A stretch of DNA of 64,000 nucleotides. Source: an uncultured Gammaproteobacteria bacterium (GTDB lineage Bacteria; Pseudomonadota; Gammaproteobacteria; UBA6429; Thiohalophilaceae). How positions within the stretch are numbered: the stretch's first letter is position 1; every line of letters begins with the position of its first letter. This document shows positions 57,675-64,000 of the stretch, in pieces. The notes beneath the pieces are model-generated. The model searched no databases. It was not told the DNA's origin and was given only the letters and a program-made list of their open reading frames with translations. Made by a program: the position numbers and the translations under genes. Where the stretch lies: positions 235,096 through 299,095 of the forward strand of contig CAJYAN010000003.1 in assembly GCA_913064945.1 (NCBI GenBank), given 5' to 3'.

Positions 57675-57785
57675 TCAGTTATCTTTTCTGGATTCCTTTT
57701 TGGATTTCTTGGCGGCCTTCTTTTCTTTAGCCGTCATCACGGGTTTCTTTTTTTCTTCCCGGTTGCTTTTCTGTTCTTTACTCAT
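57675..57785 (-). CDS. Small lysine-rich protein (36 aa)
   Basis: ATG (57783-57785) is preceded by AGGAGCATTACG, a very good ribosome-binding site, and the frame ends at TGA after 36 codons. The product is about 42% lysine with several glutamates (for example EEKKKPV and KEKKAAKKSKKE), so strongly positive and probably disordered, perhaps nucleic-acid binding. I recall similar tiny lysine-rich proteins in related bacteria, with no known function. Confidence 0.6.
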   Translation of the reverse strand: MSKEQKSNREEKKKPVMTAKEKKAAKKSKKESRKDN

Positions 57786-58165
57786 CGTAATGCTCCTAGT
57801 CTAATCTTTTAGAGGATACTCAGTGTGAGACGTTGTTGATGTCACCGCGATCAGAATGTTACCGATTGCGGACAAGAGAATGAGGGACAATGACAGGCCC
57901 ACCCGTCCCGGCCATAAACCACTTGCTGGCCTGGCCATTGAAGTGGCAGGGATTAGCAAGCGAATCTATTTGCTAACTGTAGCACACATCGGACAGGGCG
58001 AAGTACAACCTGTATTTCTTTTTGTCGATGTTAATAATGGTGTACTTACAATGATATCAGGGTTTGTCAACGAGTCATTACGGACAGGTAACCCATCAGG
58101 CTATCCCGGTATTTATCGCAACCCGCATTATGCTTATCCAGTCGCCATATTGACCACCCCGGTCT
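57786..58165. other. Intergenic region
   Basis: A 380-bp gap between the lysine-rich gene and the mtfA 3' end. A 133-codon plus-strand frame crosses it into mtfA but has no Shine-Dalgarno and an unconvincing composition. No repeat or promoter was clear. Confidence 0.3.
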
Positions 58166-58945
58166 TCACTTTTCATGCTCACTTAAGCGTACGAATGTGT
58201 CCTGGCGGTAATACTGTCGCAGGAGTTCATAGATATCTGCGTAGTGTCGCTGAATAACGGCGGGACGTTCGAAAAATATTTCACTGAGGACCGCAAAAAA
58301 CTCCGCCGGCGCGGTCGCAGCATAACAATCAATCTCGTGTGACCTGCCTTTACTGCATTTTCCCTGCAGGTCAGAAAATCCGTTACTAAAGGCCTCTACC
58401 CAGGCAGCCGTTTGCATCTCCGGGTGTAGGGGTGGAAAACCATTGGCCACCCCGTTTTGCATGTCCAGCTTATGAGCGAACTCGTGGATCACCAGGTTGT
58501 GGCCATCGATAACCCCGGCCTGTGCAACCGCATCCCCCGCCAGGATCACCGGACCTCGTTGCCAGGATTCACCAGACAGATTGTCACGCTCACGATGGAC
58601 CACCCCCGCTTCATCGGTATAGGTGCGCGTTGGCGAGAAGCCACTCGGATAGACAATAATCTCGGACCAACCGGCATAACAACCCAGCCCCAGATTCAGA
58701 ACAGGCAGGCAGGCCTGCAATGCAATCAAGTGACTCACCCGTGGTGTGACGACAAAACCCTGCGCGCCACTGAAAACTTTATCGTGCAAAAACAAAATCG
58801 CCAAATTTTGTAGACGCGATTTTTCATCGTTCGTTAAACCACTTAGCACGGGTAGTACAGCAAAGACCGTTGACCATTGCTGCGGTGTTATCGCAGAGCG
58901 TTCCAGGATACGACGTTGACGCCAGTTGCGGAGCCAGTCAAACAT
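58166..58945 (-). CDS. mtfA: Zinc-dependent peptidase MtfA
   Basis: A 259-residue soluble metallopeptidase, MtfA family (E. coli MtfA binds the Mlc repressor and affects glucose PTS control). The zinc motif HEFAH is H154, E155, H158 within VIHEFAHKLDMQNG. The third ligand glutamate lies in the later helix of EFFAVLSEIFFERP. Other blocks are VTPRVSHLIALQACLPVLNLG and YAGWSEIIVYPSGF. It has its expected length. No Mlc gene is visible here. Confidence 0.92.
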   Translation of the reverse strand: MFDWLRNWRQRRILERSAITPQQWSTVFAVLPVLSGLTNDEKSRLQNLAILFLHDKVFSGAQGFVVTPRVSHLIALQACLPVLNLGLGCYAGWSEIIVYPSGFSPTRTYTDEAGVVHRERDNLSGESWQRGPVILAGDAVAQAGVIDGHNLVIHEFAHKLDMQNGVANGFPPLHPEMQTAAWVEAFSNGFSDLQGKCSKGRSHEIDCYAATAPAEFFAVLSEIFFERPAVIQRHYADIYELLRQYYRQDTFVRLSEHEK

Positions 58946-58997
58946 ATTTTAACCAGTGCCTCGTGACAACGTGTTTCGGCGTACAGGCATGATAATT

Positions 58998-59801
58998 TTA
59001 TGTCGAACCCTCGGTAGGTATGTGCAAAACACTACCACAGTGTTTGCAGTGCACCGCGTCGGCATCATGTCGCGTCAGTCCACACGTCTGACATTCATAA
59101 CGCACCTTGCCGGGCCGAAAAATGGTCTGTACCAGCCGCAAGAACAGCGATATGCCAAAGATCATAATCAGCACTGCGAGGATATGGCCACTGGTACCTA
59201 CCAGCGTAATATCGCCAAAGCCGGTGGTCGTCAGTGTCGCGACCGTGAAATAGAGGGCATCGAAATAATTCTTAATGCCGGGATTCATCTCCACCTGAGA
59301 AACATAGACGACGGCAGTAATCACAAAAATAAACACCAGCAGGTTAACCACACTAAAAATAATATCCTCGTGCATGCGTACAAAATGTGATTGCTTTTGC
59401 AGGCTCTTAATCATGTGGTGTGAACGCAACAGGCGCAGGGCACGCATTACCCGCAGAAAAGAATAATTTTCCGTCAGGGTCGGCGCCAGCAAGGAGGCAA
59501 TAACAATCAGATCGGCAAGACCTGATGGGCTAAAAATCAGACGCAGGCGATGTGGGCTTATATAAAGACGCGCTGCAAGTTCCAGGAAATAGATAATCCC
59601 GATCGCCTCCTCAATGACGTGTAACTCATCAATTTGGTGGTAAAGGGAGACGACAATGAAGTAGAGAATAGTGATACCGTCAAAAGCGAGCAGGCCCCAG
59701 CGAAAATTGCGTGCCAGCCGACTCGTGCCGTTATAGAGGTGATCGATTTTTTGATACAGCCGTCGCCAGAAACCTGCCGTGGCTTGATGTAATGCGCCCA
59801 T
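58998..59801 (-). CDS. Voltage-gated-type potassium channel with C-terminal zinc ribbon
   Basis: A 267-residue six-helix ion channel. S4-like charged helix FLRVMRALRLLRSHHMIKSL (115-134) and selectivity filter TTTGFGD (191-197) are intact. After S6 a C-terminal segment contains two CxxC pairs (C237/C240, C252/C255: CQTCGLTRHDADAVHCKHCG), a zinc-ribbon-like knuckle. The filter predicts potassium selectivity; opening by voltage or by redox/metal state is unproven. It lies 52 bp upstream of mtfA on the same strand. Confidence 0.85.
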   Translation of the reverse strand: MGALHQATAGFWRRLYQKIDHLYNGTSRLARNFRWGLLAFDGITILYFIVVSLYHQIDELHVIEEAIGIIYFLELAARLYISPHRLRLIFSPSGLADLIVIASLLAPTLTENYSFLRVMRALRLLRSHHMIKSLQKQSHFVRMHEDIIFSVVNLLVFIFVITAVVYVSQVEMNPGIKNYFDALYFTVATLTTTGFGDITLVGTSGHILAVLIMIFGISLFLRLVQTIFRPGKVRYECQTCGLTRHDADAVHCKHCGSVLHIPTEGST

Positions 59802-60174
59802 AATCGTCCTGAGAATTGCAGAAAATTTTCCCGCCTGATACTAGCAACCATACTAACTGATTGCGCCTGCAGGGCCAACCACAACCGGCCATCATCCACG
59901 GGGCATTCGTCAACATGAGCAACATCAATTCACGCAGGAACTGGGTCGCATTCGACAACCGACATTATCCAAGCCGCCTGTCCGTCTGCAAGCACAACCT
60001 TCTATAGAATACTACTCCGACGATACCCTATACCCGATATCTGTACAAATTAGTGCTACGATGACTATTGAAGATTGCCACTTGTGCTCTTACGTATACA
60101 CATAACTTATCAAACAGATAACAGATCGTGAGTTTGTTATCGCAGCAGCTTTAAAAGGCTCAGTGGAGCAAGAC
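59802..60174. promoter_or_regulatory. Divergent region upstream of cbpA
   Basis: A 373-bp gap between the channel gene and cbpA, expected to hold both promoters. I found no convincing sigma70 or heat-shock pair. GGAG at 60164-60167 is the cbpA ribosome-binding site. Confidence 0.3.
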
Positions 60175-61125
60175 ATGGATTTTAAGGATTACTATCAAAT
60201 TATGGGTGTCGAGCGCGACGCCAGCCAGGACGAGATCAAGCGCGCCTATCGTCGGCTGGCGCGCAAATACCATCCCGATGTCAGCAAGGAGTCGGATGCC
60301 GAAATCCGTTTCAAAGAGGTTGGTGAGGCCTACGAGGCGCTCAAGGACCCGGAAAAACGAGCCGCCTATGATCAACTCGGCGCCAACTGGAAAGCTGGCC
60401 AGGACTTCCAACCACCCCCCGACTGGAATGCCGGTTTTGAATTCAGGGGCGGTGGTTATACCGGCCGTGACGGCGCAGACTTCAGTGATTTTTTTGAGTC
60501 CCTGTTTGGGCAGGGTTTTGGCGGGGCACAGGGACATACCTCGCATGCCGGTTTTCGCCAGCAGGGTCAGGACCATCACGCCAAAATTCTCATCGACCTG
60601 GAAGATGCCTACCAGGGAGCAACACGTAGTATTGGCCTGCAGTCACCGGAGATCGATAAGCAGGGCCATGTGCATACCAAACAACGTACCCTGAAGGTCA
60701 AAATTCCCAGGGGGGTTAAACAGGGACAGCGGATAAGATTGCCTGGCCAGGGCAGTCCCGGCATGGGTCAGGCAGCCGCCGGTGACCTGTACCTGGAGAT
60801 CGACTTCAAGCCGCATCGCCTTTACAAGGTGGATGCCCATGATGTCTATCTCGACCTGCCGATTGCCCCCTGGGAGGCGGCGCTCGGCGCCAACATTCCG
60901 GTACCGACACCGGCGGGCCCGGTCGACATGAAAATTCCCGCCGGCACCCGCAGTGGACGCAAGCTACGCCTCAAAGGCCGTGGTATCCCCGGTAAAACTC
61001 CGGGTGACCTCTATGTGGTCATACAGATCACCCTGCCACCTGCCGACACTGACACGGCCAGGGCATTCTATGAAAAAATGCAACAGGAACTGGCGTTCAA
61101 CCCACGCAGTAACATGGGAGTGTAA
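60175..61125 (+). CDS. cbpA: Curved DNA-binding DnaJ-family protein CbpA
   Basis: A 316-residue type II J-domain co-chaperone and nucleoid protein. The J domain holds HPD (33-35) in ARKYHPDVSKE. A G/F-rich linker follows (about 75-125), then two C-terminal substrate-binding domains (LKVKIPRGVKQGQRIRLPGQG; RSGRKLRLKGRGIPGKTPGDLYVVI). No zinc-finger domain, as in CbpA. ATG 60175 has GGAG; an earlier in-frame GTG 60163 would add four residues. It is followed after 5 bp by cbpM. Confidence 0.94.
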   Translation: MDFKDYYQIMGVERDASQDEIKRAYRRLARKYHPDVSKESDAEIRFKEVGEAYEALKDPEKRAAYDQLGANWKAGQDFQPPPDWNAGFEFRGGGYTGRDGADFSDFFESLFGQGFGGAQGHTSHAGFRQQGQDHHAKILIDLEDAYQGATRSIGLQSPEIDKQGHVHTKQRTLKVKIPRGVKQGQRIRLPGQGSPGMGQAAAGDLYLEIDFKPHRLYKVDAHDVYLDLPIAPWEAALGANIPVPTPAGPVDMKIPAGTRSGRKLRLKGRGIPGKTPGDLYVVIQITLPPADTDTARAFYEKMQQELAFNPRSNMGV

Positions 61126-61130
61126 TTCGC

Positions 61131-61448
61131 ATGACACAACAAGTCCTCAATGGAATCTTACTCGACGAGAGTACTGAACTTAGCCTGAGCGATCTCTGTC
61201 GCGTCTGCGCCAGCCCTGCGGAATGGGTTATCGCCCTGGTTGAAGAAGGTGTGCTGGAGCCTGTCGGTTACCAGCAGACACAATGGCGCTTCCCCGTCGA
61301 CAGCCTGCAAAGGGCACGCACGGCCATGCGCCTGCAGCGCGACCTCGGCATAAACCTGGCCGGTGTCGCTCTGGCGGTTGAACTGCTGGAGGAAATTAGT
61401 CGACTGGAAAATCGACTGCGTCGTCTTGATCTGGATGAACCTTCTTAA
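61131..61448 (+). CDS. cbpM: CbpA modulator CbpM
   Basis: A 105-residue MerR-like helical protein that binds the CbpA J domain and inhibits its activity. Family features are LSLSDLCRVCASPAEWVIALVEEGVLEPVG and LQRDLGINLAGVALAVELLEEISRLENRLRRLD. ATG lies 5 bp after the cbpA stop, so the genes form an operon that balances chaperone and inhibitor. It converges with the flavin reductase gene. Confidence 0.92.
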   Translation: MTQQVLNGILLDESTELSLSDLCRVCASPAEWVIALVEEGVLEPVGYQQTQWRFPVDSLQRARTAMRLQRDLGINLAGVALAVELLEEISRLENRLRRLDLDEPS

Positions 61449-61494
61449 GCCTCAGACGCGTTAACAATCTGTCAGCATGCGGCGCCTGGCAGGC

Positions 61495-62025
61495 TTATTC
61501 GTCCGCCTCCAGTGGCAGGTCAAACAAGGTCTCGATACGGGTAAAATTCCCCGCCATGCGTCCCAGCGGGTCGAGCGCCTGCACATCAATACGGCCATTC
61601 TCAAGCAGGTCATCCTCGATGTGGTATCGATGCATGCGCCCAATCACCAGATGGTCGCTGCCCAGTTTCAGCATATGCTCAACCGTACACTCCATACTGA
61701 TCTTTGCCTCGGCAACCCGTGGCGTCTTGACGACCACGCAGGGGGCTGGCGTGACACCGGCACGCGCAAACTCATCGACTTCCGGCGGATGATTCACCGC
61801 ACTCTCAAACATTGCATTGGCCAGATCCAGCGAGACGATATTAATGACAAACTCCGGCGGCTCGCGCGAGGCCACGGTAAAGAAACTAAACGGTGCCAGG
61901 TTCAGGATACCACCATGGCTACGCGATGAGACCCAGGCAATGGGGCGTGGTACCACCGCACCGATTAAAAGTTTATATACTGAATTGGTATCGAGTTCAG
62001 ATGGGTCAAGGATCATAGTAGGCAA
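61495..62025 (-). CDS. Flavin reductase family protein with internal deletion
   Basis: A 176-residue split-barrel flavin reductase domain (FMN-binding, NAD(P)H-dependent). Conserved blocks are YKLLIGAVVPRPIAWVSS, NLAPFSFFTVASREPP, LANAMFESAVNHPPEVDEFARAGVTPAP and GSDHLVIGRMHRYHI. Homologues are about 205 residues. Here the roughly 30 residues normally found between REPP and EFVINIVS, which include the K-DT-N flavin-site segment, are missing with the frame intact. Activity is therefore doubtful. It converges with cbpM. Confidence 0.85.
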   Translation of the reverse strand: MPTMILDPSELDTNSVYKLLIGAVVPRPIAWVSSRSHGGILNLAPFSFFTVASREPPEFVINIVSLDLANAMFESAVNHPPEVDEFARAGVTPAPCVVVKTPRVAEAKISMECTVEHMLKLGSDHLVIGRMHRYHIEDDLLENGRIDVQALDPLGRMAGNFTRIETLFDLPLEADE

Positions 62026-62485
62026 GCTTGATTAGTAAATATGGGCCAACAAATATAAACACCCCTCCCGGCAAAGTCTAGCGTCAACCTTTCTGGCTGT
62101 CCTGGCAGCAGACATCCGCTGCCGCGCCGAATTTATTTTCAGTAGGGCCTGTCATTTAGCCTTAGCAGGACCTATGATCACCGGGCAGTTACCCCTGACT
62201 GCGTTTCAACCTCTCATGAGGCCCGACATGGTTCGACGCATCCCTTTAAATAATCACTCCCCCATGCGGGAGATGATGGCGGCTGCCCTGTTCCATATCG
62301 CACCACATATTATTACCGCTTCACTGCTTCTGTAATACCACCATCCAGACCTTGATACAGAACATCGCTTGCGTTGTTCAGGTTCCGCGCCGCGTCGCTT
62401 AAATCCGCAAAGTCACTCAACCATTGTCCGGCAGTACCTGCCTGTTTACCCGCTTCTTATTTTTATATTGGAGACAAATATCCTC
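62026..62485 (+). promoter_or_regulatory. Leader region of the decarboxylase gene with a 39-codon open frame
   Basis: A 460-bp gap. At 62216-62335 lies an open frame of 39 codons (MRPDMVRRIPLNNH..., ending LLL and TAA) that has no obvious ribosome-binding site. It is upstream of a polyamine-type decarboxylase and could be a leader peptide, but only position suggests it. The sequence is not similar to E. coli speFL. GGAG at about 62470 is the decarboxylase site. Confidence 0.3.
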
Positions 62486-63667
62486 ATGCAATCACAAAAC
62501 GTTGAAATTAACGACTACTACAGCACCGATAGTTTTACTCGTATAAAAGCCCTGGCCGATCAACACGAAACCCCTTTCGTGGTCATCGATACCCACATCA
62601 TTAACCAGCACTACAGTAGTCTGGTAGAAAACTTTCCCTATGCCCGCATCTATTACGCCGTCAAGGCCAATCCGGCCATTGAAATCCTCAGCCTGTTACG
62701 CGACCGTGGTGCCAGCTTTGACATTGCCTCTACCTATGAACTTGACAAGGTCCTGTCGCTCGGCATCGAGCCTTCACGTTGCAGTTATGGCAATACCATT
62801 AAAAAACGCAAAGACATTCTTTATTTTTATGATAAGGGTGTACGGCTGTTCGCCACCGATGCCGAGTCCGATCTGCGTAACATCGCCGAACTGGCTCCCG
62901 GTGCTAAAATTTATGTGCGGATCCTGACCGAGGGTAGTCACACTGCTGATTGGCCGCTGTCACGCAAGTTTGGCTGCCAGATCGATATGGCCGTAGACTT
63001 GCTCGTGCTTGCCAAAGAGCTGGGACTCGAACCCTATGGCCTGTCATTTCATGTCGGTTCACAACAGCGCGACATCGGTGCCTGGGATGCGGCCATCGGT
63101 AAGGTCAAAATTATTTTTGATCGCCTGCGCGAAGAAAATGATATCCAGTTGAAAATGCTCAATATGGGTGGAGGATTTCCCGCCAACTACATCAGCCGGA
63201 CCAACGACATCGCCACCTATGCCACCGAAATTACGCATTTTCTGAAGGAAGACTTTGGTGACGAACTGCCCGAGATCATTCTCGAACCAGGTCGCTCGCT
63301 GTGTTCCAATGCCGGCATCCTGGTCAGCGAAGTAGTGTTGATCTCGCGCAAGTCACACACGTCGCTACATCGCTGGGTCTATACCGACGTCGGCAAGTTC
63401 TCCGGCCTGATCGAGACCCTGGGTGAGGCGATTAAATATCCCATCTATACCGAAATACAGGGTGAGGTCGAGGAAGCAGTCATCGCCGGTCCCACCTGTG
63501 ACAGTGCGGACATCATGTATGAGGATAGTAAATACGAGCTACCACTTGCTCTCAAGACCGGCAACCGTCTTTACTGGTTTTCCACTGGCGCCTATACCAC
63601 GACTTATAGCGCCATTGAGTTCAATGGTTTTCCACCGCTCAAACAGTACATTATTACCCAGGCTTAA
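62486..63667 (+). CDS. Fold-III PLP decarboxylase (ornithine/lysine type)
   Basis: A 393-residue alanine-racemase-fold decarboxylase (group IV), making putrescine or cadaverine. The PLP lysine is K60 in YYAVKANPA. Other key elements are SFHVGSQQ, NMGGGFPANY, EPGRSL and the dimer-site cysteine in AGPTCDSADIMYED. Ornithine and lysine preference cannot be separated by eye. ATG 62486 has GGAG upstream; a longer frame to 62369 gives an implausible N-terminus. Its final codons are included in the 174-bp duplication that follows. Confidence 0.92.
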   Translation: MQSQNVEINDYYSTDSFTRIKALADQHETPFVVIDTHIINQHYSSLVENFPYARIYYAVKANPAIEILSLLRDRGASFDIASTYELDKVLSLGIEPSRCSYGNTIKKRKDILYFYDKGVRLFATDAESDLRNIAELAPGAKIYVRILTEGSHTADWPLSRKFGCQIDMAVDLLVLAKELGLEPYGLSFHVGSQQRDIGAWDAAIGKVKIIFDRLREENDIQLKMLNMGGGFPANYISRTNDIATYATEITHFLKEDFGDELPEIILEPGRSLCSNAGILVSEVVLISRKSHTSLHRWVYTDVGKFSGLIETLGEAIKYPIYTEIQGEVEEAVIAGPTCDSADIMYEDSKYELPLALKTGNRLYWFSTGAYTTTYSAIEFNGFPPLKQYIITQA

Positions 63668-63670
63668 AAG

Positions 63671-63703
63671 AAAAAAACGCGAGCCCGTACAGGGAAGTAC
63701 CGG
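63671..63703 (-). terminator. Rho-independent terminator of the MscS-type gene (copy in unit 1)
   Basis: On the minus strand CCGGTAC-TTCCCT-GTACGGG forms a stem with one bulge, followed after CTCGCG by seven T. The identical element occurs in unit 2 at 63845-63877. Confidence 0.6.
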
Positions 63704-63760
63704 CCTGCATCAAACAGGACGCCGAGCTGAGGTGCGGGCGGTGAACATTCGCTTCATAAG

Positions 63761-63826
63761 TCAGGGTTGTTGCTGGACCAACAGGGTCTGTGTCGGATAG
63801 GCAAACTCAATGCCCTCGGCCTCAAA
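63761..63826 (-). pseudogene. Duplicated 3' fragment of an MscS-type channel gene
   Basis: Reads FEAEGIEFAYPTQTLLVQQQP followed by TGA, the typical C-terminus of MscS family channels. It is identical to the fragment at 63935-64000. Upstream of it lies the copied decarboxylase end rather than more channel sequence, so it is a leftover of the duplication. Confidence 0.7.
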
Positions 63827-63934
63827 ATTACCCAGGCTTAAAAGAAAAAAACGTGAGCCCGTACAGGGAAGTACCGGCCTGCATCAAACAGGACGCCGAG
63901 CTGAGGTGCGGGCGGTGAACATTCGCTTCATAAG

Positions 63935-64000
63935 TCAGGGTTGTTGCTGGACCAACAGGGTCTGTGTCGGATAGGCAAACTCAATGCCCTCGGCCTCAAA
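63935..64000 (-). CDS. MscS-family channel, C-terminal end (partial)
   Basis: Twenty-one residues before the stop TGA at 63935-63937: FEAEGIEFAYPTQTLLVQQQP. The E-G-I-E-F/P-Y-P-T-Q-T pattern is the conserved end of MscS-type mechanosensitive channels. The rest of the gene would lie beyond the window. A second, short MscS-like gene occurs at 909-1430. Confidence 0.7.
   Translation of the reverse strand, partial: FEAEGIEFAYPTQTLLVQQQP

Larger units (their letters stand above)
63653..64000. repeat. Tandem 174-bp direct duplication at window end
   Basis: Unit 1 is 63653-63826 and unit 2 is 63827-64000. They differ by one base (C at 63680, T at 63854). Each unit starts with the last codons of the decarboxylase (ATTACCCAGGCTTAA) and ends with the 3' end of an MscS-type gene on the minus strand. 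The window ends exactly at the end of unit 2. Confidence 0.95.

Noticed and set aside
57509..57730. Plus-strand frame antisense to the lysine-rich gene
   Set aside because: No ribosome-binding site; the minus-strand small gene has far better signals.
57856..58257. Plus-strand 133-codon frame
   Set aside because: No Shine-Dalgarno, unconvincing composition, and its end runs antisense through mtfA.

Overview
The window reads as chromosomal DNA of a free-living gammaproteobacterium, probably a marine or sediment type with sulfur metabolism. That placement is an inference. It rests on the gene families (MnmC, YbiT, TamAB, MtfA, YajD, CbpAM, PpnP, monomeric isocitrate dehydrogenase, TatT-type TRAP transporter) and on several sulfur-handling genes (YeeE/YedE, TusE-like, TauE/SafE-like). 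Coding density is high, the genes are mostly short operons of housekeeping or signalling function, and I see no rRNA, tRNA, CRISPR array, phage or transposase gene.

Layout. 0-4.4 kb: partial mnmC, a short MscS channel, an overlapping pair of probable 23S rRNA modification genes (YhiN/RdsA and a standalone RlmK), and a glutaredoxin-like protein. 4.5-9.7 kb: a minus-strand run of macrodomain protein, unknown protein, PpnP, YeeE/YedE and Kef-type antiporter, then TusE-like and a divergent TauE/SafE. 9.8-12 kb: ABC-F YbiT and a CBS protein. 12.2-18.3 kb: a three-gene sensory cluster (histidine kinase, PhnD-like binding protein, GGDEF-EAL protein). 18.3-25 kb: Bcp, MsrA, Tat-exported aldo/keto reductase, YbaK-type deacylase, YihY and membrane unknowns. 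25.4-30.3 kb: tamA-tamB. 30.3-34 kb: two unknowns, one with HExxH, and a large hybrid kinase with MASE3-type input. 34.5-37 kb: a cold-shock/RNA cluster (RRM protein, Csp, RhlE-type helicase). 37-41 kb: soluble PDC/Cache sensor, methyltransferase, NYN protein, unknown, and a truncated metallo-beta-lactamase gene. 41-44.4 kb: MacA-like adaptor with split MacB-like ATPase and permease. 44.7-47.4 kb: small unknowns, an MTH1187-family protein and an AsmA-like pair. 47.8-51.5 kb: a TRAP transporter with its TatT lipoprotein. 51.6-61.5 kb: SpeE-like, hemolysin III, YajD, monomeric Icd, YeaD, MtfA, a voltage-gated-type channel with a zinc ribbon, and cbpA-cbpM. 61.5-64 kb: flavin reductase with an internal deletion, a fold-III ornithine/lysine-type decarboxylase, and a 174-bp tandem duplication running exactly to the window end.

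The most notable observations are: the overlapping rdsA-rlmK pair, whose E. coli counterparts act around the same region of 23S rRNA; three copies of a MITE-like repeat of about 200 bp with GTCATTGCGA inverted ends; the kinase/PhnD/GGDEF-EAL cluster; an uncharacterised HExxH protein beside a hybrid kinase; and the terminal tandem duplication, which copies the ends of both flanking genes. None of these alone proves a new system. The rRNA module and the sensory cluster are the best candidates for follow-up.
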